From the NCBI RefSeq assembly GCF_033115175.1, contig NC_084837.1, positions 63,883,266 through 63,947,265 of the forward strand: a stretch of 64,000 bases of DNA. The letters run 5' to 3'. Below the pieces are notes generated by a model that did no database searches, was not told where the DNA came from, and saw nothing but the letters and a program-made list of their open reading frames with translations. The DNA is from Lepus europaeus (Eukaryota > Chordata > Mammalia > Lagomorpha > Leporidae). Both the position numbers and the translations under genes were made by a program. Shown here in pieces: positions 11,728-25,100 of this stretch. Each line of letters starts with the position of its first letter. Position 1 is the first letter of the stretch.

Positions 11728-14085
11728 TTTCCTTTTCTGCTTTTGAAAAGTGACTATTTTTTTAGAAACCGAAGACAGAAGAAGTTTGGTGACTGAAAGG
11801 CAGAATATAAACCTGAAGTAAATCAGTTATACTACTTAAAGCAGGACTTGGTGTTGGGAGGTCTGTGCCGAGTTGGAAATAAAGAATTCTAATGCCCTGA
11901 GGTATATTTGAGAGAGGTGCCACTGAAGTAGTTTTATTAAAGGAATTCCTTCCTGTTCTCAGAAGTTTCTGACATGCCATTTGGGGGAGGTTTTCGGTGT
12001 TCTAATCCTTAAAGCTTGTTTTTATGTGAAAGCTCTGAAATTTTGTACAACTCGATGGCAAGTATGTTTCAGAAGTCATCCTCCAGTCTGTTACCTTGGA
12101 AAATAATGAGACGTGAACACAGTCTTAGTGGCTAGACAGTAAGTGTTAAGTCAGGATAGGGGAGGGGACTTTAACAAGTTTGTGGAAAATGAGATTGAGA
12201 GGTTTATTTTGGTGGAGAAAACTTTGAGATGGGTACATAATTTCTTCATAATCTTCATTTACCGTGAACTTTTTTGAAGACCCTCTTACATGTTAATTAT
12301 TTTCATAATTTACAAAGAGATTTTATTAAATTTAGACATTGAACTACTCTTAATCTATTTAAGGTCACTAACAGATCAAGCTCCTTTATGTAAGCTTCTT
12401 ACAAATTTGTTCACTTTGTGTAATTTTATAGTTCATGAAGTTGAAGTTCATGAAGTTTTTCTCCAGAATTATGGAAATGTTTTGAACACAGAAGAAAATG
12501 AAACAATCAATATATTATTTTGGGCAGGGTTTAGCAATATAAATTTTTTTTTCTTACTGGCTAAAATTTTTGAAATGGGATGGGATGAAGCAAAATGAGA
12601 ATCAAATGTAATTTGAAGACTGATCTAGAGAATAGTGATAGTTCATGTTCCTCACTCCTAGAAATTTTATAAACAAAACCCAAAAAACATGCAGTGTAGG
12701 CAGCACATTTTCAGGTACTTTAATAGAGATAACCAAGAATCAGAATATGTTTCTTGCACAGAATTGTTCATTTTGGAGGAAGTGCTGTAAGGGCATCAAT
12801 ACTTTGATGTCATTGTATTCTTGATACTGAAATTTCACAAGTGGCTGAGTGCCCAGAAAACTAAAGCTAAAGAATTCAGACTCACTGCCAGTTCAAGAAA
12901 GTTATTAGTTAAAATGCATTTTTGCATAATGGAAATAATTGATATGTACTTTTAGACTGAGGTATACCTGTAGTACATTAAATTTGAACTGCTCCACAAA
13001 GGCATCTAAGTGTTGAGTACTAGTAGTAGAGGTGTGTTGGAGGGTGGGGAGGCACACCATGGGAACTGGAAATTTTGGGACAAATCTAGACTATTAAATT
13101 GTGTTACTGTAAACTCTGCTGGTAGAAGAGATTCTGTTAAATAGGAAAGCAGCCTTGGGAGCATTGTTTTCGACCCATCCTGTTTCCAATTGCATTCACC
13201 GGTCTCAGCTGTCTCACAGTGCCTTGCATGGAAAGGTGCTCAATAAATATTTGAATCGACGAGTAAATGTTTACTCTAGCCTGTTAGTGTCCCAGAATCC
13301 TACAGTTGCACCTTATTTGCATGTTAAACGTAGGGTGAATGAAAGAATTTGATTTAGCATAATGCTAAACAACTGTATATCATCTATTTCTTCCCTCTCA
13401 GACATCTAAAATTTTTCAATCTGACAAACACCATGTATAAATGTTTAGGACATACACAAAGAATAAAAAGTGAAGTAGCATATGGATGATGAAAATACTT
13501 ACGTAAAGTCCAACTGCATTTGGAAGGTAGGATGGCAAGTATTTAATTTTAGTGTAGAAAAAGAAGTTAACATTTACATTCACACTGGACCTAGGACTTG
13601 GATTCTGTGATGAATGAATTCATGAAGCCTGGAAACAGTGCACAGCCTTTTCTAATACTGGCACCTCAAAGGCAGCATGGTACCCAGACTAGAAAAGTTG
13701 TAATGGATTGTGAAGAATTAAGAATGTGTAGTTTTGGTCTTGGACTACAAGTATCCAGATTCCAGACATAAAGCCACTTATTACAGTGTTCTCAGCTGTT
13801 GTCATCTACGGTATCATAGACAAGGAAAGGAGGAGCTGGGATTTGCCTGTGCTGGGGGAACATTTCTCTAAAGGGCTAAGCCAGAGTAGCTTGGGACAGG
13901 AAATGACCAACGATACTTTGTAAACCCATTTACCTTGAGTGGTTACCTAAGTTAGAAAAAAACTAAGTGAGAAAACTGTTGGTGCACACAGAAATGATCT
14001 GGAGTAGATTAGGGACAACTCAATGTGAGCACATTTTGCTTTATGGGTGAAGTTGGCAGTGTTACTAGGGTCTGCCACATGCAAG
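11728..14085. other. MGA-MAPKBP1 intergenic sequence
   Basis: No gene model supported. Sequence is mostly unique and AT-rich, and free of the C-type SINEs that crowd the rest of the window. A short L2-like tail (GCTCAATAAATATTTG) occurs at about 13230. Confidence 0.6.
13205..13275 (+). repeat. L2/MIR-like 3' end fragment
   Basis: Contains CTCACAGTGCCTTGCATGG and GCTCAATAAATATTTGAAT, the usual terminal sequence of old L2/MIR elements. Confidence 0.4.
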
Positions 14086-14100
14086 CCACCAGGTGGCACC
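14086..14100 (+). promoter_or_regulatory. CTCF-like binding motif
   Basis: CCACCAGGTGGCACC matches the CTCF core (CCASYAGRKGGCRS) closely. It lies between the 3' end of MGA and the CpG-island promoter of MAPKBP1, where an insulator would be plausible. Motif match only; occupancy is not shown. Confidence 0.5.
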
Positions 14101-14759
14101 ATTTATTAGCAGTGTTAACATTCTCCCAAGGAGAGGTCAAACCAATCACCTGGTGAATAGTGTGCTAATAAAGGCTGTTGCCTCCTGCCCACGTTTGAGA
14201 AATAAATTTGGAAATCTTATTTGATGTTCCATTATATCTGCAGCTCATCGTGGCTTAAGGGGAAAGGAGGGCTTGTGTCTCCGGTAGCTATTGTCAGTTG
14301 GTGTAGGGCCCTTGATAACAGCGTTGATCTCTGTGCCAACCTGTAAGCTTTTACAAATCTCATTTTATCATGTGGCTGCAGTAGATAACAAGCACATCCC
14401 TGGTTAGCTGGCTGTACAAGGTCCATCTACCGCAATGCCAGCTTACAAATATGTCATCTTCCTCTGGGATTCCAACGGTTTGGGTTAGGCAAGAGATGTG
14501 ATGTTCTATTCTGCGGCCCGAATCTTCCAGTTTAATCTTAATAACCAGGTGGACTCCTGGGGTTTCTAGAAAATAAATATCAGTAGGTAAAGATGTTTCC
14601 CCTACCAGCAGTTCGAAAAAGTATACCACTAAATCTAGTGCCAGCAGGCCCAGGGCAGAGAACTCACAAGTAAATTTTGGCGTAAGCAATGAAAACATCT
14701 GAGCAACAAATCCTGATTAACTGGAGGGACGTTGGATGCTGAAGAACCCATGGAACAAA
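14101..14759. other. Promoter-proximal intergenic sequence
   Basis: Unique sequence between the CTCF-like motif and the CpG island. AATAAA hexamers at 14167 and 14201. A 112-codon minus-strand ORF (14360-14698) is present but has no recognisable product. Confidence 0.5.
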
Positions 14760-15780
14760 TAACACCGCGTAGGCGCGTTCACTTCCCTCACTGCCCGCTC
14801 CCCCGCCCTTTCCTTCTGTTGGACCGATCAGATAGCCTAGCGTTTAACCTGGCTGCTACTCAGAACCCTTCCCACCTGGGCCGTCTGCTCGCCGCTTCAA
14901 GTGGACGGGAGCAGAGCTGCTTGGCTCGTCTCAGCTTTTTGTCAATCAGCCAGAACTATGGTCTCGCGGGCCTATCAAGTGCCGACCTTGCGTTTGAGGG
15001 CGTGGTTACCGCCGTGGGACGCGGAAGTGCGGTTCTCTGGGACCGCAGTCCTGATAATACCATAAAAGGCTTGATTCTCCTAGTTCTGGAGCCATGTTCT
15101 GTGGATCTTCCTATAAGAACGATACTCACAACTGTGTTGTGTGGATTCCGCGGTTCTCCATCCGAGGTCCTCTGCCTCCCCGCAGCCGTTCGTTGGCTCC
15201 GCCCCCTGAGCCCTGCCCGTCCGCTGTGGGAACGCCCTCCTGGCTGCAGGCCTCGCCCCCTCGCTCGGCCCCGCCTCCCCAGCCCCTGGTTTGGCCCTGG
15301 CGGTAGTTCGCGTTTTGAGCCGCTCGTGCCACCATAGCTGCTGCTGCCGCTACCGCGGCGGAGCTGAAATCGCCGAACGCGATGCCTGAGGGCGCCGTGA
15401 GCGGGGCGGCCCTCGCGCCCAGGGGCTGGTGAGGCTGGGCCCGAGCGGGGGCGCTGACGAGTAGCAGGGGTTTCTGAGGCGGGTAAAAAAAAAGCCCAGG
15501 GCCCGCGTGGAAGGCGGAGAGCGAGCTCCCGAGGGTCGGAGGTGGGGGAGGGAGGCTCCCGGGCAGCACCGGTGGTTGGGCCACTACGAGCCGCCCCGAG
15601 ACCCCGCGGCCGCCAGCCCAGGTGCTCGGGCCCTTCGCGGAACTCTCCCGTGGTCCTGGCGGCTTCCTGGCTTAGAGCCGCAGTTGCCATGGGAACACTG
15701 GGGCATTAACGGGGAGCCGACCGGCCGCTCTGCAGTTAAACGCCCCTGGCGGGCGTGGGCCTGACATTTCTTTGGGGCTC
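14760..15780 (+). promoter_or_regulatory. MAPKBP1: CpG-island promoter of MAPKBP1
   Basis: GC-rich and dense in CpG, in sharp contrast to flanking AT-rich DNA. It lies directly upstream of the first MAPKBP1 exons. It contains an ETS-type site CGGAAGTGC at 15022-15030 and several CCGCCC/GGGCGG-like stretches. No TATA box is evident near 15,300, as usual for CpG promoters. Long overlapping ORFs on both strands here are a by-product of GC content. Confidence 0.8.
15300..15428 (+). other. MAPKBP1: Probable MAPKBP1 5' noncoding exon
   Basis: The CpG island contains a good donor, GGGCTG|GTGAGG, at 15429, after a GCC/GCG-rich leader (CCATAGCTGCTGCTGCCGC). I infer a first noncoding exon ending at 15428. 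The transcription start is not determined and the left edge is approximate. Confidence 0.45.
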
Positions 15781-15949
15781 AGGATTCCCCCGCCCCTTTT
15801 TTCATAGATTTTCCCTGCCGACGTAGTGAGAAACAGCGCAGGGCATGAAAGTAGGGATGAAGGGAAAGGAGAGCTAGAGGTCCCAGCCGCTGAGCCAGGC
15901 AGAAGGTGAGACACCTACTGTGATGCTAAGGCAGCGGCTGTCATCTCAG

Positions 15950-16149
15950 GCCAGTGAGAGAGCATGCTGGAGGGTCCTGTGGAGTGAGAAGGCAGTGCCA
16001 CTGTTGAGACAAGTCCCAAAGGGGCCCTCACCATGATGGCTGTGGAAGGATCAACCATTACCAGCCGGATCAAGAATCTGCTGCGATCCCCATCCATCAA
16101 ACTACGCAGGAGTAAGGCAGGAAACCGGCGAGAGGACCTCAGCTCCAAG
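15950..16149 (+). other. MAPKBP1: MAPKBP1 exon 2 (5'UTR end plus first coding exon)
   Basis: The exon's left boundary is inferred from a possible acceptor GTCATCTCAG at 15940-15949; the right boundary is AAG|GTGAGT at 16149. Coding begins at 16033. Confidence 0.5.
16033..16149 (+). CDS. MAPKBP1: MAPKBP1 coding exon 1
   Basis: 39 codons, [20 protein letters not shown]..., ending in phase 0 at AAG|GTGAGT. Basic and Ser-rich, not part of the propeller. Separated from the next exon by a 24-kb intron. Confidence 0.95.
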
Positions 16150-19100
16150 GTGAGTCCTAGTATTAGGAGCAACCTCCTTCCAGCCCTACGCCCTCCTCCG
16201 TGTTCCTCTTCCTTGGGCAGGGAGAACTAGAAGCCCCTGTTGGCTCTAAAAGATCAAATGTGCTCCTCTCTGCCCCTCATGCAGGCCAGGATTTGGCTTT
16301 AGGTAGAAGGAAAAAGCAGCAGGGGTGGGCGGGCATCCTGAGATTCATCCATGAAATGGTGAATAGGAGGAAGGTGACCGGGGTTCAAACGTGACCTCAC
16401 TCCAAGCGAGGCGCGTGCTTGGGGAAGCCAGTTGATGTGCTGTGACTCAGTTTCCCTTCTTGAAAGAGGATAGTGGGGCCACGTGCTCTGTGAAAAACTA
16501 AGTTGTGACTAATGCAATTAGAGATGTTACTGTTAAAGCTTATGTCATATCAGATTGTAGTAGCAGAAAGAAGTTGAAGCACCTTATCCGAGGAATTGAT
16601 GATTGCCCTGCTTGGGATTGAAACAGATTTGTCTGTTTGAGAGGCCTCGATTAATTTAACTGGAGCTTCTTGGCTTCTTAGAATGATAACATGCAAAGAA
16701 CCAGATACGTGATTTGCCCTTGAATGGCCGCCTGTCCGATTCACAGTAAGCTGAGAGCCACATCCCTACTGGCTGCAGAAATTCCTTGGAGGCAAAATCC
16801 CCCTCCTTTCCTTCACTTGTCTAGGTTTGGGTTCTTATGCTTTGTTCAACTTTGTGGAGCCCCACAACTTTGGGCTTACAAAAATAGACTAAATTTATTT
16901 AATCCCTTGAGGGAATCTAGGGCTTTGTTGGCACAGGATCAGATTAGATTTTGTGTCCTGTAAGTGACCTGTACACACAGTAGCTGTGCTTGGTACAGCA
17001 GTGCTGTGGGGAAGAGTCCTTTGAGACCGCAGCATTTTATTACCTCGCCTGTATCTCTTCAGAGAGGAGTAAACCCAGTGTGGAATGATTTAGAGTGTTA
17101 ACGTATAACGTGGCAGGGTTCTGGGAGGACTTAGTTCAGATCCCTGTTCCTTAAGGGAATCTTAACTGGATTTGGGAAGAGGGTGACTAGGTTTCCTGTG
17201 CTGTCGTCGTGATGGTGGATGGTGACCCTTGCGGGGACTCTTGTTAATCACTCGTAGATAAGACTGTGCTCATTCTCCATCCTGAGAGTGCTCTTATGAG
17301 GACGCTTCACAAAGTCCGTGGGAAATGAGTGTTATGAGCAAACTCTGCATGGATTTTTCAGGGTTTTTTTGTGTGTGCCCACATAAACTTGTCTTTTAAT
17401 TGCATTTTCCATGAATGTTTCAAAGTATCCTCATGTTTTTAATGGATGAGTTGGCAGTGACCAGCTCTATTAGAGCAGTCTCATCTTGGGCCTCTTTTTT
17501 CTGAGCAGGAATGGTATATGTGGTAGGAACATGTAATGGAAGTGTAGTCTAAACTATTGGTACTTCCTATAATTTTGATATGGGACCTAGAAGATAGTCA
17601 CCAATCTTTAAGACTTCCCATGTCATTCATCACTATTGCACTCAACAGATGTCTATTGAATGCCTATTAGGTGTGCAATCGGTGATGAATAAAACAGTTT
17701 CCTTGCCATCAAGGAGCTTGTGGCTAGTCAGACATGTAAAAAAATATAATTACAACATGGTGTGGTCAGTGCTGTTCCACAGATTTTTTTTTTTTTAAGA
17801 TTTTATTTATTTGAGAGGTAGAGTTAAGATACAGACAGTGAGAGGGAGAAACAGAAAGGTCTTCCTTCCGTTGGTTCACTCCCCAAATGGCCGCAACGGC
17901 CAGAGCTGCGCCGATCCAAAGCCAGGAGCCAGGGCTTCCTCCAGGTCTCCCACATGGGTGCAGGGGCCCAAGGACTTGAGCCATCTTCCACTGCTTTCCC
18001 AGGCCACAGCAAAGAGCTGGATCCAAAGTGGAGCAGCCAGGACTTGAACCCGTACCCATATGGGATGCCAGCACTGCAGGCCGGGGCTTTAACCCAACCT
18101 GCTGTGCCACTCACTGGCCCCTCTACAGATTGTTAGTGGAAGCACAGGGGAGGGGCTCTAAGTCAGTTTAGGGGAATTAAGGAAGACTTCACGGAGGAAG
18201 GGGTGTTTGAACCAAATCCTGAGGCAAAAGGAGAACTCCCTGGGAAGAAGGTGAAAAAAACAACAAAAAGAAAGGGTGTCTCTGGCATCACCGCTAAACA
18301 GCACTGTTTCAGCTAGGAGTTCAGTGATTCAGACTGCTTTAAATGGCATGTCTGTCCTAAAGCTGTGTCTGAAGGAAATAGTCAGCTGAAGCTGAATGGC
18401 CCTTAAATGCTCGATGGAGCAAGAGCGCTGATGCAGATCTTTAGCACCCTTCAAGAATAGTAGCTGTCTGTGTGTACCCAGGACCCTGGACATGCCGACT
18501 CCCCAGTGCCCATTGGTTAGGGCTGTCTATCATTATTCTGAAAGCCTGCCTGGTGGGAACAGCACACAGGCCTGGCGTCATGGCTGTGGCAATCATGCTA
18601 ACAGTCAGAAAGCTTGTGATTTATAGATAGGTAATTCTGAAGTAAAATTTGAAGATGAAAAAGATGTGTGTCTCGTTTGGAGAGCAAAGAAGGAAGTGTC
18701 AGGAGTCATTTATGCAGCTCTTGCCTCACATGGCCTACTGCTTTGAATCATATCATTCTAGCCATCTAAAGTAGTCTTCCTCCTCCTTTTGGTAAAATCC
18801 TCCATTTTTAGATCCGACTCCATACTTTGCAGAGCCGCAGGGCCTTCCCTGACTGTCCCCACGACCTTGAAACCAGTCTCTGTTCTTATGTATGTCTTCA
18901 TTTCTCATGTAGCTCAGGGACTTGTTTTTATTTCCTCTACATCACGGTATTTAGGACAGTGTAAGAAGCTAGGCAATAAGTACTAAAGGAATAAGTGGAA
19001 TGAGAACAGTTTCTTTAGTCAAATATAGTGGGGATAAACTTGGAAGTCCAGAAGAATTAGAAATGCTTAGGAAGAGTTTGTGATCTGTTTAGAAGAGAAA

Positions 19101-22100
19101 TCAAAACTAGGAATAATCAAATGGCGAAAAAGGAGTGACGATGTTGACTGTTTAGGTGTGAAGTGCCAGAGAGAGGGGGGAGGTACACAGATGCAGAGTG
19201 GAGCTCATTAAGTTCTTTTTACTAGAGACATGGTTAAAAATATGGTTGAAGTAGGGTTTCAAACTGAAATGAGAGAGCCAGGAGAGGTGGGGATTTATTA
19301 GCAAATAGACGAGACCTAGGAGTTTTATTAAGCTTTTTCGAAGCGAGGGGAGTGTCTGCATTGGAGTAAATTGGAAAGAGTGATGTTTTATGCCATATCT
19401 GTTGAGTCTTGAGGAAATCCAGTTCTGAGTTATCAGCTGTACACAACCTTCAGGATCAAATGCTGTACATTTGTCAATTCCTGCCTCTCATTGCAGTTGA
19501 AGATGTGTTTTTCCTTTTTTTTTTTTTAAAGATTTATTTATTTATATGAAAGTCAGAGTTAAACAGAGAGAGGAGAGGCAGAGAGAGAGAAAGAGAGAGA
19601 GAGAGAGAGGTCCTCCATCCTCTGGTTCATTCCCCAGTTGACCACAACAGCTGAAACTGTGCTGATCTGAAGCCAGGAGCCAGGAGCTTCCTCTGGGTCT
19701 CCCACACGGGTGCAGGGGCCCAAGGACTTGGGCCATCTTCTACTGCTTTCCCAGGCCGTAGCAGAGAGCTGGATCGGAAGTGGAGCAACTGTGACTCAAA
19801 CCGGCACCCATATGGGATGCTGGCACTGCAAAGCGGCGGCTTTATGTGCTACACCACAGCACTGGCTCTGAAGCTGTGTTTTCTTAAAGAAGCAAATATA
19901 TATATTCTTTTTTGCCCATTTTCCCTTTTTTTTAATGCTAACAATGGCTGTGTGATTTTCTTTCTTTTTTTAAAAGATGTATTTATTTATTTGAGAGGTA
20001 GAGTTAAAGACAGAGAGGGAGAGACAGAGAGAAAAGTCTTCCATCTGCTGGTTCACTCTCCAGTGGCCGCAACAGCTGGAGCTTAGCCGATCAGGAGCCA
20101 GGAGCTTCTAACAGGTCTCCCACGTGGGTGCAGGGCCCCAAGCACTTGGGTCATCCTCTGTTGCTTTTCCAGGCTATAAGCAGAAAGCTGGATCAGAATA
20201 GAAGCAGCTGGGACACAAACTGGTGCCCATATGGGATGCCGGCACTGCAGGTGGAGACTTAGCCCACTGCGCCACAGCACCAGCCCCTCTCCCTGTATTA
20301 AAGTTTCTAAAAGATTTTTATGGGGAGGGAACTAGGTTGCTTTCCTATTTTAACAAAGGACAGAAATGAACCAAAGGCGAGCAGGCAAGATTTAAGTTAG
20401 AGATATATAAGATTGTGCTAGAGGGTTCTTAAATTGTGAAAAAGTTGGGATCAGTGCTGTTGCACCAGCGTCCTATATGGATGCTGGTTTGAATCCCAGC
20501 TGTTCCACTTCTGATTCATCTCCCTGCTAATGCACTTGGGAAAACAGCAGAAGATGGCCCAATTGCTTGGGCCCCTGCCACCCACATGGGAGACCTGGGT
20601 GAAGCGCCTGGCCATTGTGGCCATTTGGGGAGTGAACCAGCAGATGGAAGATCTCTCTCTTTCTCCTCTTTGGCTTTCTTTTTCCTCTAACTCTGCTTTC
20701 TAGTAAAAAAAAAAAAAATCTTTAAAAAAATTGTGAAAAATAAGTGAAGGTGGTTTTGAAATCAGATATTAGTCTGTTAATCCAATCTGGTTAAATGTTA
20801 TTCCTTCTGGAAAAGATAGGCAAGGTCATTTCTAGTTCTTTTTTTATAATTGCAAATGTAATTCTTTTTCCCCAGGTTTCTTTCTTGTATGATTATGAGT
20901 TATATATGTGGCTCTCAGAAGAGTTTGTGTGGGTGGGTTTCATGAAGGAATGAAAGCTGGCAGTCATCTAATTTCAGGTTTTGCTAGTGTTTGAGCCAGA
21001 TATCAGGGTTGGAAGTCTCTAATCTGCCTACTTGGCAGTGGGAAACACTTTGAAAGCACTTACGGACTGTTAGCTCCAAGTTGATGGTTCTCAACATGGG
21101 AGATAGGTTAGGAGGGCAGTGAGGTGTCAGAATATTTATGCAGCATTTTAAAAATACACACTCTTGGGCTCCATCCTTGCTTTATGGACTCAGAACCTCT
21201 GTGGGTAGAGTTTGGTAGTAGAGTATTTATTGAGTTACACCAGAAGCCCAGTGCTTCAGGGTTACAAACCCTTGGCCCCTGTGGTAGGACCCTGAAACCT
21301 GTTGGCTTCATCCCAAGTCCTCACTGAGGCTCCTGGGAAGTACTGACACACAGCCAGACCAGTAAGTGTACTTTTCTCCTGGAGTAGATGTTATCTCTTC
21401 TGTATCTTCCAGACTGATTGCTCTGTGGAATGCCCTTTCAGGGATAGATTTGCCTGAACTGCACTGTTAGGGGTTAGATCTGAGTAGCTGATTATTGCCT
21501 TCCTAAGGAATTTCCCTTGTGGGCAGAAATAGGAAACCTTATGATAATATCTCTGAGTCCAAGACAGTCTTTTATGTCGCCGTCCACTGCCCTCTTCCCT
21601 TTGGATTCACAGGAACCAATAGCTTCTCAGTGTTTGATACAACACCATCTGGGCTCCCCGCCTAGGGTAGAGGGCCCTGTGTCATTATCTCTGTCCCCCT
21701 CGGTGTTTGTGAGTGATCTTGCTCAGGTTCTCATTGAGTTTTCTGTCTCTCATGTGCTCTTGAAATTAAGGCTTGTGAAGTGTCTTGAGCTCCTCAGAAC
21801 AGGTGTTCTCCTGGTTTTGTTTCTTTGATCTCCATTTCATTTCTTCTTCCGGTGCTTGCAGCTGCCCTCAGCCTTCAAAGTGATTCTCCCAGGAGACTCT
21901 CTGGACCCAACAACACCTCTTCCTTTGCTGTCTAAAAATAGCCCAGCCTCTTCAGGCTGAGTTGTCTTGGGAAGCCTTCCCTCCCCTACTTGGCCTCACT
22001 GGTTGCAGAGTCTAACAGTGCTGCTGCTTTCCAAGCCTTTCCCTCTTTTTCAGTTTGCAGCTCCCCTGTTAGATCAGTTTGAATCACTATCTTATTTCCT

Positions 22101-25100
22101 GCTAGTATTTTCAGTGTCTTTGGGCCACTGGTATTTCTCTGACTTTACTTCTCTCCTCCACTTGTCACCTGTGTGTTGTTTCTTGATTGATTAAAAACGC
22201 TGGTGGAAGTGTGCCTTCAGCCTGACCGCCCCTCACCTCCACCCCGGCCAGAGTCCAAAGTTGGGCTTGTGGGTGTTATCACTGCCCTTTTGTTTGGAGA
22301 ATGGTCCAAGGCTTGAGATTTGGAAGCTTTTGTGAGAACAGTAGTCTGTTCCATTGTTGTTCTCAAAGTAACTGTTGGTTTTACTTTTTATGTTCAGTGT
22401 TGATAAGGAAAAAAAAGCTAAGTGTTTTCAGTAGGATTTGTCATATTATATATCACATTCCCACTGCTCCAAGTTCAGCATCTTCTCTGGGCTCCATCGT
22501 TTAGTGTAGAACAAGCCCGGGTTTTCTGTCAATTCCTTTCCACTGCAGTTCTCAGCAGAGTGTAGAATGAGAGCTGCCCACCTTTTTTGGCTGTTTATGA
22601 CCCCATTTATGGATTTAATCTTAACTTCTACTACCTTTTAAAATAGGGGGTGGGGGGAGAGTGGCGGGGCGGAGGTCAGCAGAGAGGGGAAGGGCAAGAA
22701 GTAAAGGTCTGGCAGCCAGACTGAACAGTGCAGGTTTTTAGGTTGTGTTTCGATTGTTCAGATTTTCCAAATCTTTCCTTCCTCGGAGCAGTTACGGCAG
22801 CAAGTCCGTGGTGCTCTTTAATTGACCACAATATGTGCTTCCTCTTTTAAAGGACACTTAGAGAAGAATGAATTCACAGTATGGACATCTCTGCTTAGAC
22901 TTCTAGGGAGTAAATGCCACTTGCTCATTTTATCACAGAGAATATTTGCAATGTTTTTGTTGCTTCCCTAGTCTATAAGACAACATTTTTGAGAGTGTAT
23001 TTCTAAGTTTACATACCTCATCTCGCCCCCTACAACTGAAATGAGGCTAAAGATGTCTTCCTTTTCCTGCCCCTTCATTCACATTTGAGATTTAAATTCA
23101 CTTCAGGATCTTGGAACAACCCCTTGTGAAACCATATGGCTGATTTTTTTTTTTTTCTCACTCTGTCAAATGCTCTTTTGGAGGAATCCTGAGAAAGGAG
23201 TTTATTTGGTTCTTCAGGATTTGAACATAGCTCTTCTTTCCTGTTGAGCTTACCATGGTTTCTAACTTTTCATCCAACATCTCATCCATCTTTGAGCTCT
23301 GCCTTCCCATAGTGGTGCTTCTGGTCATTTCTTCAGCTCATCCCATTTGTTTTGGTAAAGATTTATTTATTTATTTATTTGAAAGTCAGAGTTACACAGA
23401 GAGAGGAGAGGCAGAGAGAGAGAGAGGTCTTACATCTGCTGATTCACTCCCCAATTGACTGCCAATGGCCAGAGCTGCGCTGATCTGAAGCCAGGGTCTC
23501 CCATGCTGGTGCAGGGGCCCAAGGACTTGGGCCGTCTTCTACTGCTTTCCCAGACCATAGCAGAGAGCTGGATCAGTAGTGGAGCAACTGGGTCTCAAAC
23601 CAGTGCCCATATGGGATGCCAGTGCTTCAGGCCAGGGCTTTAACCCGCTGTACCACAGTGCCAGCCCCCAGCTCATTCCATTTTAATGCTGCTACTTAAC
23701 ATAACAAAATTTTATAATACATCGGAAAGTTTATGAAGTACAATACTGTCATGAATAATTACAAAATGATTCCCTCACACAACTATAGCCCAAGTCAGAA
23801 AGTATATTAATATCAAGTTGTTGGCTGCTTCCAAAGAGTATGATGCTAGTGATGTCACCAAGGGCATGAGGATGGAGATGAGGTTTTTGTTTTATGTCAT
23901 CAGGATTTTTTTTTCTTAATTAAAATACCTAAGGACTTATCTTGACCTTTTGATTTTCAGGTCTTCTTTTCTCAGCCCTTGGAGATTTCTACCTTTAGCA
24001 GTTTCAGGAAGTGTACTTGCCAGAACCATCCTTTTCCAACCTTTGTTGGCGACTGGCAGTGATTCCTGTCCTCGTCATACTCTCCCAATAATGATGCGAA
24101 GAATAGTCTTTATACTGATAATAATAACTAACATGTATTGAACTTTTGCTGTATACTAGACACAATGCTGAGCGTTTTGTTTTACCTGTATTATCTTACT
24201 TAAGTTCTGCACAATTCTAACATTAATACTGTTACTCTCATTTTGTGGATTAGGAAACTCTTGGTAAGAGAGGTCAGGTGAGTAGCTGGTGGTTAGATAG
24301 CCAGTAGGCGGCTGAGCTGGAATGCAAAAGCAGGCTTTCTAACCCCAAGGCCCACCCTTAATCTTTATTCTGTACTGTTCCAGAGAGTCTTGCTGAGTGA
24401 CACATGACATTGAGCATGGATGTATGGCTAGTACTGCTATAACAAAGAATCATATTCTGCATTCAGTTTGGGAAAAGGCAGTTCCTTAAAAAAGTTATAT
24501 TTATTTAAGTCAACGCATTGAATTTCTCAGGCTGTTTTAGATCTATCGTTCAGTAACCCTTGTCTCTCCACATCTTTGCTCCTCTTCCCCTCCAATTCCA
24601 GATTGCCTGAACTTTCATTCCTACTTCTTCCCCTGTGCTACTGCCAGGAACTATGCAGCTTGTGGTTCTGTGGGTATTTGAATGTTAGGTTGACAAAGTG
24701 CAACTGCGTGGTTCCAGATGGCCATTTGCTGCCTCTCTTGGGATTGGTGGAGGAGCTAAGTGGAGACTGACAGATGTTGCAGTTGTTTTTTTTTTTGTGT
24801 GTGTGAGCACCATGGGGTTAAAACTGTTGTGCTCTTGATTGGCAAGCTGATAGTGCAGCTTAGGCTCTTGGCTAGTTCCTAGTGCTACCCCAGATCTCTT
24901 CCTCTGAACTTCACTTTGGTTAGCTCCATAGTCCACAACTGACTTGTTTTTGAAGCTGTGTGGAGTGGCTGAGTCAAAATACCTTTTTCTCTGGGGAAAT
25001 ACTGTATCTAAAATGCCCTGTGCCAAAGTTGACCTGGATGGTGACAGTTAAGGTTCAGTGAATTTGAACAAGAGTGGAAGAGAGGTTACTCGTCCACCTG

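Noticed and set aside
14732-15337. 201-codon + strand ORF in the CpG island
   Set aside because: Overlaps a longer minus-strand ORF in a GC-rich promoter, crosses the proposed transcription start, and has no recognisable domain. Stop codons are rare at this GC content.
14956-15690. 244-codon minus-strand ORF in the CpG island
   Set aside because: Arg/Gly/Pro-rich translation typical of GC-rich DNA; no domain, no splice context. Treated as chance.
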